In this document: positions 25,047-36,900 of the stretch, piece by piece
Layout of the letters: each line of letters opens with the position of its first letter
Position numbering within the stretch: the stretch's first letter is position 1
Origin: Tanypteryx hageni
Lineage: Eukaryota; Arthropoda; Insecta; Odonata; Petaluridae
DNA length: 64,000 nucleotides
Direction of reading: 5' to 3'
NCBI GenBank assembly: GCA_028673005.1
Contig: CM054113.1
Span: 42,846,117-42,910,116 of the forward strand
The notes under the pieces: generated by a model
The model's input: only the letters and a program-made list of their open reading frames with translations
Databases searched by the model: none
What the model was told of the DNA's origin: nothing
Translations under genes and position numbers: made by a program

Positions 25047-26557
25047 TTAATCACTCCCCTTTTTAGAAAAATAACTTTGAATGGTAGCCTGTTTCATAGA
25101 TTTCACTTTGAAGTCTCTTAAGTTTCCTCTTATTACACTTATTGCACTAAAAACACCATCGGAAATGTCAATGTTTTCAAAAAAATCATTTAATGTTTCC
25201 ACAGCATCCTGAGCTTGAGAGTAAGTTGGCACGGCTTTCGTCGGGATTGTGTCTTCGACACATTCAACAATGTCTTCATCACTGTCTGCTGTGTTTTGTA
25301 CTGTCTCTATTATTTCACTCTCCGTAGGAATTCCACTGGTAATCAAATCATCATCAACATGAACAAAATTGTCAATGTCATTTACATGGTCAAAATTCGC
25401 AATTCCATTTTCTTTAAGCCATTCTGACAGAGGTAGATCATCTTCATCAACGTTATGGTTATCAATCGAAAATTCTCCCGATATTAAACCAGACTTCCGA
25501 AAACAGTTTATGATCGTTGTAGGTGAAACATTGTCCCATGCATCTGTCATCAAATGAATTGCATCCAATAGAGACGTTGCCATCTAAACCTCTTTCCCTC
25601 CTTTCAATCAACTGTAGAACAAAAAATCGCTTGAAATGGCCTTTAAAACTTTTAATTATCCCCATGTCCATTGGCTGCAAAATAGAAGTCGCATTTGGAG
25701 GCAAAAACACCAGTTTTACATTGGATAACTCCTGCATATGTGGGTGCGCAGGACAGTTATCGACAATGAGTAAAATGTTTATTTTTCCTCCCTAACTCGT
25801 TGTTCCACTGACTTACATATTGCTGAAAAATATTGGAAGTCATCCATGCCTTTTTATTAGCTGCATATTCAACGGGAAGCTTCTTTACATTATTGAAACA
25901 ACGCGGCTTTTGTGACTTACCAATAACAAAAAGTTTTTTTTGTCACTCCCATTCATGTTTGCGCACATTAAAACTGTTAAACGATTCTTAGGTCTTTTGC
26001 CACCAACACATTTGTCACCTTTGAATTTAAACGTTGCATCAGGCATCATGTTGTAAAACAGTCCAGTTTCGTCGGCATTGTAGATGTCTTCTTCTCTGTA
26101 ACCTTTTCGACACTCCTCCCAAACACTTTTCACCCATTCACTTGCCGTTTTTGAATCTGCTGACAGGGCCTTTCGCATAAACAATGTTATGCCGATTTTT
26201 AAAACGATCGAGCCACCCATTATTGCATGTGAAGTTTTCATGTCCTAACTGTTTTGCAAATTTATCTGCCTGTACCTTTAAAATGATGGGGAAACCAGCA
26301 TTTCTCTGCGTCTTAAACCACTCCAGCAGTGCTTGATCAACAGTACCCAAGTCACACTTCCTCATTTTCTTGTTCGTTGTTAGGTTGTTCTCTAGTGCAG
26401 ATAAAATCGCTTCTTTGTTTTTCCATAAGGTTGAAACCGTAAACGACGATAAATTAAATTTTTTGCACACTTCAACATTTTTTTCACCACGTTCTAACTC
26501 TCGAATAATATCAACCTTTTCGCGAATAGACAGACACTTCCTTTTATGTACGGACAT
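25047..26557 (-). pseudogene. Tigger/pogo transposase, frameshifted
   Basis: Seen: the minus-strand reading starts MSVHKRKCLSIREKVDI at 26557, a CENP-B/Psq-type helix-turn-helix, followed by a second CENP-B-type DNA-binding half (...GWLDRFKNRHNIVYAKG). The frame shifts near 26180-26200. The next frame carries NADETGLFY (first catalytic Asp near 26073) and GGKRPKNRLTVLMCANMNG. A further shift leads to VDNCPAHP (second Asp near 25760) and LPPNATSILQPMDMG (third Asp near 25667). Another shift near 25560-25600 enters the C-terminal segment that ends at 25047. So all three catalytic acidic positions (DDD) are visible but lie in different frames. The tail holds QATIQSYFSKK, which fits a PCNA-binding PIP box; pogo transposase is known to bind PCNA. 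At least three frame breaks make it non-functional unless they are assembly errors. Confidence 0.9.
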
Positions 26558-27041
26558 GTTACTCGTTCAAGGGCAAAATCTCAACTGATTTTTGTGATCA
26601 ACGCTACGAACTTTCTTTGCAAACTGCGAGCATACCAATTCCAGGAAGAGTTAATGAGGAGACGGATTAAATCTGGGATTTCCCATCTTTACGTGGGAAA
26701 GGGTGTTGGGTGCATTCGGCTGAGCGACGGGGGCGGGCGCCATTGTACATGCCCTTAGCCCCTTACCCCCCTTCCAAACACAACCTCCTGGCTGTAAAAG
26801 AGCTGGGGGTTAGGAGGAGAGGACAAAGGACCTCCGCGGGTGCCACTGTACCTGCAAGTTGGGAATTCTTGGTTTGGACGAAGGGATTATTTTTTAACAA
26901 CAACGCCGCGGTCTTTAACCTCCCCGAGGGATAGGGTGTAGAGGCTGGACTCGAGAACACAAGGTTACATATCTTGGGTCACTATGAGGATTGAAGGGGC
27001 TGACCGCCACCGCGTTTGAGACAGTGAGAAGTGGTCGAAGT

Positions 27042-27185
27042 TTGCTCGATATATCCGTGAAGCGTGCTCGTTATATACGTGAAATATTTGTATGTAAATA
27101 CTCGTAAACTTATCTTGGAGGTAGCATTTGCTCACTATAGCCGTGACCTCGTTACAACCGTGCTCGTTATAAACGAGTTTGACTG
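27042..27185. repeat. Tigger right TIR with four subterminal repeats
   Basis: Four related words (TGCTCGATATATCCGTG, TGCTCGTTATATACGTG, TGCTCACTATAGCCGTG, TGCTCGTTATAAACGAG) are spaced 20-65 bp apart before the terminal GTTTGACTG. The left end has only two. The asymmetry resembles the multiple internal binding sites of pogo-like elements. Confidence 0.7.
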
Positions 27186-27187
27186 TG

Positions 27188-27231
<44 letters not shown>
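27188..27231. repeat. (TA)n microsatellite
   Basis: About 19 TA units starting a few bases beyond the Tigger terminus and ending where the LINE fragment begins. Confidence 0.95.
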
Positions 27232-27234
<3 letters not shown>

Positions 27235-27857
27235 GGGGAAAGCCATTAGAACAAGTTTCAGAATATAAATACCTTGGAAGTATCATAACACGAGAGGCAA
27301 AATGTACGGATGAGATCAAAACTAGAATAGGAAAAGCAAAAGCGGCTTTCAGGAGAAAGAAACAACTACTTACAGGGAATATAAGGGAAGATATCCGCAA
27401 GAAGTTGATAAAATGCTACGTATGGAGTATAGCATTGTATGGGGCAGAAACATGGACGCTAAGGAAAAATGACATCAAATACTTGGAAAGCTTTGAAATG
27501 TGGACTTGGAGGAGAATGTTGAAGATAAAATGGACAGATAGGATGAAAAACGATGAAGTGCTACGAAGAATAGGAGAGAAGCGAATGATTATACAGACTA
27601 TCAGAAAGAGGAAGGCTAACTGGGTTGGACATTACCTGAGGAGAGAGAGTATGATTAAAGACGTGTTAGAAGGAAAACTAGATGGGAAAAGGGAAAGAGG
27701 TAGGAAAAGGTTTCAGCTGATAGACGATTTGAAAGGGAAAGAGAGTTATCAAGATATAAAGAGGACAGCGGAAAATAGGAGTATATGGAGAACCAGGTTT
27801 AACCATGAATAATCACGGACCTGTCTACGGACAGACTACCTATGATGATGATATTTG
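27231..27857 (+). pseudogene. Non-LTR retrotransposon 3' fragment (reverse-transcriptase C-terminal part)
   Basis: Seen: an open frame of about 193 codons to 27812 reads EYKYLGSIITREAKCTDEI..., ...KCYVWSIALYGAETWTLRK, FEMWTWRRMLKIKW and ...RKRKANWVGHYLRRE. This is the familiar C-terminal region of arthropod LINE polyproteins, just past the reverse-transcriptase core. The stop is followed by a short 3' tail ending in ATGATGATGATA (to about 27852). That trinucleotide tail is typical of RTE-type and related LINEs; the clade is not certain. The catalytic RT motifs and the endonuclease are absent, so this is a 5'-truncated copy, which is usual for target-primed insertion. It is open without stops, suggesting moderate age. 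It abuts a TA array on its 5' side. Confidence 0.8.
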
Positions 27858-28654
27858 TGTGTGTGTATGTCTAAATTTAGCTCATCTTTTTATGTGGTTA
27901 CACGTCCACATATTTAGTCACTCGAGCCTTGCTTGTAAGTGCCATTAATGTGAAATTGCACGTTCAAAATTTCAGTTTTCCATCTTTCATACCTTCAAAG
28001 ATGTCAACAAAATTTTAATGGGCCCTTATCCGATCCTGAATTTTCTTAAATACTCAAATCTAAAGAAAATAAATACAGTAGCGCAGGAGTTTCAGCTCTA
28101 TCTCTTTTATGGTTTTGTCACAAATTCAACTTAAGTGCACAGACAGACGCCAAATTGAAACTATAAACGCATTTTAAGCACGCAAAAATATACGTAGTCT
28201 AATCTATTTTCGAGCACTTGGGGGATTAATGGCAGAAAATCTTGTAAAGAACATACTCATTTACAATATTTACCGTCTCATTAACGTAACTTCCTAAATA
28301 CGTCATGTTTTTTGCTCATCAATTCATACCGACGAACAACTGATTAATTTCCTGTTTCCTTGAGCTTCTCCGCAAAATTCCAACGTCCAAGGTAAAAATC
28401 TACCCAAAACATCGTCATTTAAAGCCATAACATATAAAGCTCGGAAAACCGATTTAACGATTAGCCTGGACTGGGGAGGTGTAGCGAGAGGAGAAGGAAG
28501 TTCGGGAATGAGGATAAAAGTAAACAAGCACGAGTTATTACGCCCCTCAAAACGCCGTCGCCTCCTAAGAGAATCCGCGGTATGCGGCCGGCAAGTTTTT
28601 TGAAGGTTGAAAGTTGGCGGAGAGAGGTCATTTAAGAAGAAGGGAAGAAGTCAG

Positions 28655-28835
28655 AAGTCGGAGGCGAGAAGAAATGGAAAGAGAGAAAGGGAAGGGAATT
28701 AAGAGGGATGGAAAGAGAAGAGGGAGGGATTGTGAGAAGGGCTGGAGAGAGGAGGGGGATAATATCGAGGAATAGGGGCGTAAGGGGAGTGTTAGGTGAG
28801 AACAAGGATGGGGCGCGTAGGAATGCGCTTTCGGA
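28655..28835 (+). repeat. Purine-rich tract
   Basis: GA-rich low-complexity DNA without a clean unit, just left of a CpG-richer segment. Confidence 0.7.
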
Positions 28836-29426
28836 AGGAAATCGATAAGTGGCAGCTGCTTCGCTCCTTAGGGGTTTAGTGTGTCGGCTGGCGCGCGTGA
28901 TAGCGTGTGCGTTGACGCGTGCGTGGCCAATGACACGATTTTTTACCCGGCCTCTTCCTCACCTCTCCTCACTTCCTATTCAATTCCCTCCCCTCCCGTC
29001 CCCCGCCTACGCACAGAACCGAGGGGCCATCTCTCCCCCTCCCCCGGAAACCCATTCCATCGAATTCGGCGTTCAATGCGTAGGTCCGGAACTTTCCCCC
29101 GAAGACGCCTCCCTCGGGCCAAAAGGAAGTTTTCGGTTACGCGGCGAAGGTGAAAGTGGGAAAAATGACAGCCGTCGGTTCCTGGGATATGAAACGGGGT
29201 ATCGATAATCTCAGAGATATCGTTAGCGTAACGCTGAGTGCGTCTTACGTTAGGCGGATGGTCGGAGGAGCGGTTCCTTTGGATTATGAGTGTCTCGGAC
29301 GAAAACGGTGGTCAGCGTTTCCATTTACGTCTTTGCGTCGAGCGGTTGGTAAAACTTCCATCGCTTTATGGGTTAAGGGAAAGTTCGAGCTTCTTAACGG
29401 GTATTGCGTGTTGCATAAGATCCACT
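28836..29426. other. CpG-richer intronic segment
   Basis: Contains GTGTGCGTTGACGCGTGCGTGG and other CpG-dense sequence, ending at the hAT MITE. Frames of 90-128 codons on the + strand have no recognisable domain. It could be a regulatory island or an older insertion. Confidence 0.4.
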
Positions 29427-29434
29427 CGCTAGAA

Positions 29435-29667
29435 CAGTGGTCGGGAGCCGTTCTTGACTGTGGGTCAAGCGGTAAGTTTTTGGAACATGTTAAGGGTCGA
29501 TCAAAAAAATTGAATGGAAAGAAAAATCAAACCTAGATGTTCATGTAAACTATATTTACTAATTGACTTATTTACTTTCAAAACAAACCCTTTTAACCCT
29601 TTGTGGGTTGCCCAAATCGTGATGGCGGGTCTTTTTTCACCTACGGGTCATAGGTCGCCGATCACTG
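29435..29667. mobile_element. hAT MITE (233 bp)
   Basis: The ends are CAGTGGTCGGGAGCC and, inverted, CAGTGATCGGCGAC. Flanks CGCTAGAA (29427-29434) and CGCTAGAG (29668-29675) match at 7 of 8 bases. No coding capacity. Confidence 0.82.
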
Positions 29668-31533
29668 CGCTAGAGTATGTAAAAATAGTTTGATTTTCGC
29701 GGGAACATCGCCAATACTTGAGGAATCACATATTTCTGCATATTCAGTCTACGTCTTATCAACTGTTGCTTAATCAGTCTTTAAATATGCAGATAAAAAT
29801 CTCGCCGAATAAATTTACCACACGATACCTATTTACATGCCTTAAATAGGGCGTGGGTTCATTAAAAAAATTATGTTAGCAATGACTTTTATGAAGCGTT
29901 CGCATAATAAATCAACCTTTCAATATTGGGGTTAACAGAGCCGCAATTCGCTGGGTAATCGGGCATTAAATACAACAGCAGTAAAAAAATATGACGTAAT
30001 GAAAAGAAAAAAGATGGATTAAGCAGAAAATATTTTAAGCGCAATCAGTTATCATCCATCAAAAGAACCTATGAAAATCACAGAGCGACATAAAAACGAT
30101 CGTTAAAAATTTTGTCATCCTAATAAGGTCACCTGAACGAGATATTTTTTATAATTCTACAGCTATATTCAATTTTCCGCAATGACCCAATTTCTCTGAC
30201 CCTGCAACTTGGATTTTTTACGACTGCGCAGAAGATGTCGTGCTGCTGTTACGTTGCAGAGAGATCACCTTTTCCGCACATCAAAGTAGCGAGACAAAAA
30301 AGGAGGATGTTGTGCAGGTCGATTTTCGGAAGGCACGCAATGGAAGACAGAAAGAAGAGATCTGGACAAATTGAGAGGTTTAGAATTCACCGCCATGACC
30401 TATTTTACTGGCTGTAATTTGACGCAAAGAACAGGGGGAAAATACGAAAGATTTAAATGATAAAAAATACAATAAAAACTTCGGATGTTCGCGGTCATCT
30501 AGATAGATTGCGAAGCGTAATGAATGCAGTCACTCGTATTTTTGCATGCAATTCAAAAACTTGCTACTTATAATCCCATTAAGGGAGTTTTTAAAAGTCG
30601 GGTTCCAAAGGGCATTGGTATCCGATATATTATGATTTCTCATAATTTCCTTGGTAAATTTTACGCCGAGGAAATATAAATTACAATGACAAAGAAAAAG
30701 CATACATACAACTATAATTAGTTATATACAAATAGCTCTTCCTTCATACGTTATTTCCTTTATATTTGATAAAAAATCTATAAAGATTTTATTACTAGTG
30801 GATTAAGAGTCCTTTGACGATATTTCAAAGCACGAGACAAAAACAACGATATTTATTCTTCTGTCCATCAAAAAATTTGGATTACAACCATATATAAATA
30901 TGAAATGTTCGACAAATTGTTTGTCGGTCATAAGTAGTAATTCTCAGAAAAAGCACAATATATTTCCTTCTAAAGAATTTAATTCCAGAGAATTTGCATT
31001 TTATCTCGCATAGTTATCATAAAACGGATAGAGGAAGTCTTAACTTGGTGAGAACGCTCGCCGTGTGAACCGCATGACACGGACAGATGATTGCATCCGC
31101 AATCCATAAAATGACAGGTATAACGGGCAGGCAGATAAAACCGTTGGAAAAGTTGTGTGGAAGCAAGACTCATTATAGGAGCAGTTGGTCGTATTGCGGA
31201 AAAAGACATGAAAATGTTTTCTCAGACTTCGTTAAAACACACGCACACACGTAGAGGCACACGCAGGCACAATGAAAATGACCAAGCACCCACGTAATTA
31301 CGGCAAGCATCTCGCCTGTGAATTTTGTAACATCGATATATAGCAAATGGAAAATCTTAATCCTTTTTGCAGGTTTATCATGGACAATTAGATATCGAAC
31401 TGAGGGAAAATCTAGCAATAGGTCGTGAAAATATTTTGAAAAGAGGTTGACAGTTTTAGATTTGCTGCCAAGTCATCAGCATATTTTACATCGTACAAAA
31501 ATTAACTTTAAATCATAGTGGACTCATTCAAGT

Positions 31534-31806
31534 CAGTGGTTTTCAAACTGTGGGGTGCAAAGGATTTCGCATATATTTACTATCCGTTTAACTATCCTAT
31601 AATATGCAGCAGCCATATTTTAGCCCTCAATTGGCTATGACGTATCGTTTGCGTCCATGTTTTTGCTTAAGATGGTTTTATTAATGGTAATTATATGCCC
31701 AGTAGGAATTGTTTATCAACTGTAATTGACCATGGTATAGAGAGGGCGCGAAGATAGTTTTCTTATGTGAAGGGGAGCTCGGCTTCGTAATGTTTGGAAA
31801 CCGCTG
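31534..31806. mobile_element. hAT MITE (273 bp)
   Basis: TIR CAGTGGTTTTCAAAC / CAGCGGTTTCCAAAC (inverted right end). Flanks ATTCAAGT (31526-31533) and ATTTAAGT (31807-31814) match at 7 of 8. No open frame; non-autonomous. Confidence 0.88.
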
Positions 31807-33539
31807 ATTTAAGTGAATTAATTTAATAATGAATACAAAATTAATGCATAACTACGAATTTAAAATGGTAAGTTGACCGCAAACCACTAGAGTGCGGAGT
31901 TGTTATGAATGACGAAAATTTATGTACTCAGTTCATTCTTGAAATAAAGCTTTATCCAATTACATAACGGCTGATTTAAGGATATCGGAAGAAAATTAGT
32001 TAATTTAAAACAGATAGGCGATCACCTGGATTGGAAATTTGTTTGTGCGTCCAAATTTCAAAATGAAAAAATGAAATAGCTCCACTTGAAAACGCGCTAG
32101 AAATTGGGAAGCGACGCTCAAAAAAACGAAACGCTACCGTCTAACGCCACGCCTCCAGCTCGAAAATTTGATTCATTTCTTTAACCTCGTCCTCATTTTC
32201 TGCGGAACAGGTTCGAGAATTAAAAAAACCTGAAGAAAAGAGACGAATGCGAGAGGACAAGGAGTGAAAGAGTGAGTCGACGAGAAGAGAATAATTCCAT
32301 TAGTGACCAAATGAACAAAAAGCGCGCAAAAAGAGAAAATGACCAAGAGTTGAAATCACGACTGGTCGGATTGCAAGCTAAAAAAATTAATAGAGCGATA
32401 AATCACGAGGGCACAAAAAAGTGGCGAACGGTTTGAAAACTGTAACATCTTCATTTTTACTATCGCGTTTTTATCTCAATTTCGTCACCTGTAATGTTTT
32501 TTGTGGGAGTGTAAATTAACTTCTTTTGCGTACACGTAACATAAAATCTGTATAAGCTGGCTTTCCACAGGTTAATTAAATAGCGCTTCTAAAGCACATT
32601 TAGCAACTAACAACGCTAGGAGATATTCAAAGACGTTATCAACCATCTTTTGAATATGAAAATATACCAAAAAACACATTTCGCCTGAGAGGAAAAAATC
32701 CTGTTTAAAGTAGACACGATAGGAAAAACCATGAAAAAGTAAGCCTTTTATTGAATCGGAGTCTTAAAAACCGACTCTTTACATAAACTATACTTTAATT
32801 AATCATAGAATTCATTTATTTCCTCATAAGGTAATTACACAGTACGGCAGCTACATAACAAAGCAAAATTCCGCGCACGCTTGAAAAGAATAGCCAAAAT
32901 TTAACGGAGAAGCGTAACCTTACAACGAAAAAAGAAAAGAGTAACTCCGAGCAGGATCAAGACTGAAGCAGACGATATTCCGAAAAGATAGGCGTTAATT
33001 TTGTGGCAGACAATAGCACTCGTTCACCTTGCGCTAGAAATTTTCAGTCGTCTAATAAGTTCCCCACGCCAGAAATGTAAAGTAGACACTGGAACAATTC
33101 ACACAGAAATACTGCCCATATTGGCTAAGTCTTTTCGACTACAGATGACACAGTGAAATGCGTAAACTTAATAAAATGATACCTATTCCTCATGAACGCC
33201 AAATTGTCTCGAACAACCATAAGGGACCAACGTTTAAATAAACATTTTTGAATCAAACAAAAATAATAACCATGCGCATCAATACCGCCCCTAAAGCAAT
33301 GATCTGCCACGTTTTACGTTCGGCATCATTTTCGCAACCCAACCAATGCCTTTACGCATCTTCGTCGCGAGAGAAAGAAAAGCACATCACTGGTACCGCG
33401 GCAACGAAACGCTGACCTCATTGAGATCCTTTTATGCCGTTTTCGAACACAATAGAAATGGCACTTCGTCTCAATTTGTCAAAGCGGAGAATATGGAAGG
33501 GTCGAGAGAAAGAATGAGAACGCATAAGGACGAAGAATG

Positions 33540-33905
33540 AGCGACGGGACTGAATGAGGATGGAAAAGGAACGCCTCGATGAATGATAATGGGAGAGGAA
33601 GTAAATAAGAGGGGAGAGAGTACGTGGGGTTGGGTCTAAGGGGGGAGGGAGAAGGTGGTGGAGAAGGGAGAATGGGAGGGGTGGGAAGAGAGAAAGCGAA
33701 GGGAGGAGGAAGGAGCCCTTTACAGAGGAGTGGGGACATACCAGCGCGAGCTCAATGAGAGTGATTCGAGGAAGAGGGAAGAGAAGGATCAAGACGGGTC
33801 GTGACCAGGGAACGGAAATGGTACGAGAGAGAATGGAGGAGGGATAGGAAAAGAGAAAACAGAGGTAGGAAGGAGATAAACATCGACGCAGGATATGATG
33901 CGAGA
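33540..33905 (+). repeat. Purine-rich tract
   Basis: About 365 bp of GA-rich DNA with GGGAGAGG and GGAGAGGAAG words. The opposite-strand frames rich in S, P and L are artefacts. Confidence 0.75.
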
Positions 33906-36900
33906 AAAAATGCAAAATAAAAGAAAGCGAGTTGGTAATATCGGTATCATTACCTCTGTAGCAACGACAACTTTACTTTCACAACTGTCTCAACACGGGA
34001 AAAAAGATTGTTTACTAACAAGCCTAGTTATTTGATCCATAAATAACATTTAATTAAAGCTCCTAATCGTTTTAGTCGTTTCCTAGAGATTGATATGTGT
34101 ACAGGTAAAAGAAACATCCAGCTCCACGGCGACTAATTAAACATGTGTGCTATAAAGAACGAAAACATTTACTTTGAGGAAGTTTTATATATCGTTGAAA
34201 ATAGTTTTATACCAGTAGCATTTTAACGCTCCGCTTTAGAAACACTAAACGGTAATGAAGCACTTGATTCAATTCACAGAATTTATTAAAAATATATGTT
34301 CAATTTTTACACTCAAAATTCATTTTAGTAGTCCCAAATTTAGCAATATAGAGGAATGATGAAAAACTACCGAGTATAATTTTTAAATTTATCAAAAAAC
34401 CACTTCAGCTCTTTGTCCATCGACAACAGTTATACGAAGTCTCTTGGCGCTAATCAATCAAAAGAAAAGGCGCCGTCGTCACACTCCCATTGTACACTAA
34501 GTAGACAAGATCTCAATCATTAGTATAAATTATATCAGGCTGACATCGAATACGAGGAACGTGAGGTGGATGGGAGAAGTCTCTCATCGAGAGAGAACGA
34601 GTGGACCGGAGGAGATGTAGAGAGAGAGAGAGAGAGAAATACGAAGGGATTGGAAGATTGCGAGAGGGGGATTGTGGGAAGGGGGAAAAGGATGAGTCTC
34701 CACTCTCGATCGGAAACGAGAGCCCATTCTTCAACCTTCACTTCCCAGCTAAGCACGCGTCACAGCAGTCTTTTATTTCGTCACCGATTTAGTGTAACCA
34801 CCTCGGATGGTTGCGCAACGGAGGCTTCGAGAGAGTATGAAAGTGATGCGAGGGCCGGTTTAAGTTCTCATGCGCAGCTTCCGATTACTACTTGCTGAAG
34901 TGTTGCATACGATGCACGCATCGGTGTTGCAATGTAGGAATTTTTGAAGTGAAAGGAGCACTCTTACTTAAAATACCAATCGATCGAGACTATAAAAATT
35001 AACCAACCTTGGTTGCAGGGTGCATATTATGTAAAAGCTAAATGCTAAGCCGATGAGCATCGGTGGCAAGCCAGTACTATTCACAAGAAACCTATAACTT
35101 GGCAATCGAATATGATTTTGATGATAAGTAAATACTCTTACTTAAATTTACTCATTAAAATTGTAATAAAATCTCAAAATGCCGTCAAGGCTGTAATAAC
35201 TTTTCAAAAAAATGCCAAAAAATCTTAGGGCAAATACTTGAGGTTCTGGTACAATACGTGGTTCAAAACAAATAAACTTTCTTTAAAAAATACAGAGACA
35301 AATTAATCGTTCATTCAATAGGTCGGAGATAATGGCTTTAAAAGAAATAAATATACTTTCAATTTCAATTTTTCTCTTTCAAAAAATGACAAACTTTACA
35401 TTGATTTACTAAAATTTCATCCACCACCTAAGGAAATGATTCGCAATCATTGGAAATATAAAAGCAATGCTAAAAAATTAAATTATTAAACACAAGCCGA
35501 GCTTCTTATTGCAGAGACAGCATGGCGTCGTAATGTGATATTTCCATAATAATATATTAGAAGAATGCTAGAAAATTGAATCATCCGAGCTAGTTGTAAA
35601 TATTAAGAAAATATTAAAGCAAATGAAAAGCATTCTCTCCTCTGGATGAAATCCCATTATTCCTTCCAAGTCCTATTGAGAAACGGTCATGGAAAGGGTC
35701 TTGATTAAATCATTAAAAAAAATTCTTTTGATAAAGTTCTTTCTTCTAATCTGTGACCTAAAATCTAATAAAACTTTCTCGAGGGCTGCATGGGACTTAC
35801 GGGTCGTATTTTTGGGGCACCTGAAACCCCAAATAGGTCCATTTCTCTTGGAAGTTTAGTTTAAAATTATAAATTTAATTTTTAAGCCATTCCGAGTGGT
35901 CCTATAATGTCGTATGCAGTCCAAAATGATTTGATTTTCATAGGAATTGGACCGATTCGAAGAAAGTTTTTTTTACAAATCAGAGGATACAGACCAAATT
36001 AAATGGGCCTATCTTTATGTAGAAAATTATAACATCGAGGAATAAAACCGCAAACCTTAAGCACGTACTGGAAAATCGTTTCGACAGGCAAGCGGCAAAG
36101 CACAAATACTTCCCCGAGTCGCGCCTTTCCGATCTCTACGATCGCGATTTGGCAACAGCAGACGCCAACAAAAGAGGCACCAGAAAGCAACCACTCCCCG
36201 GGTCTCTCTCTCTCTCTGCAATGGGCTACTACTCGGCCCACTCCACTGGGCAACGCCAGATTGACCCACTTGCCAGAAAGAAGGCGAAGGATCGAAAAAA
36301 GTTCGAAAAACAATTCTGGTCGAATATCCTGTCACTGGTAGTGCGAATCAAGAATTTTGGCGAGGAACTCGGCAAAGTGAATATTCATCAGAAGATAATT
36401 AACTCTGAGTTTGCTCATTGGTTATAGCGCCATATTGGGGTCGTACTTCCAGTGTTATCGGCGAAAAACGCGCCAAAATTAAGTACTTAACTCGATTATC
36501 ACCTAATCGAACATATTGCAAGGTATAAAAATTTGAAAGTTTTCGTAGATATTTTTCGATTATTCTTCTTCTCCAGAGTATCTTCTTACATATAGTTTTC
36601 CAGTTCTGTCTGGTCAGTCTGTGAGAGACGCTTCGATTTTTCAAGGTGCAAAATTTATTTCCTTCATTCATTAAAATACGTAAATATGGACCGAATTTAT
36701 CCGTTTTTGCTTTATTCGACGGCTAAAACTACAAAATATCTTATTCTGCTTAGATGTTGCACGGAAGAATTTGACAGGAATACTCATCTCTTTTCGAAAT
36801 TTTATGCCCTTTTCGTACTCTTACCGGAAGTTGCCAAGGCGACCCGGATTGTTGTATCAAGCTTTCAAATAGACGAAAGAATTACGGTATTCGCTTAGCG

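Larger units (their letters stand above)
24807..27185 (-). mobile_element. Tigger/pogo DNA transposon, nearly full length
   Basis: Seen: terminal inverted repeats starting CAGTCAAACTCG at 24807 and, inverted, ending CGAGTTTGACTG at 27185. The outer 24 bp match at 22 positions. The left flank carries TA, the expected target; the right flank reads TGTA, so that duplication is imperfect. The 2.38-kb element holds a degraded pogo-type transposase on the minus strand and subterminal copies of a TGCTCGTTATA-like word. Known: pogo/Tigger elements are 2-3 kb Tc1/mariner-superfamily transposons inserting at TA, with a CENP-B-like DNA-binding domain. It lies in Duox intron 1 in the same orientation as the host gene. 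Confidence 0.92.
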
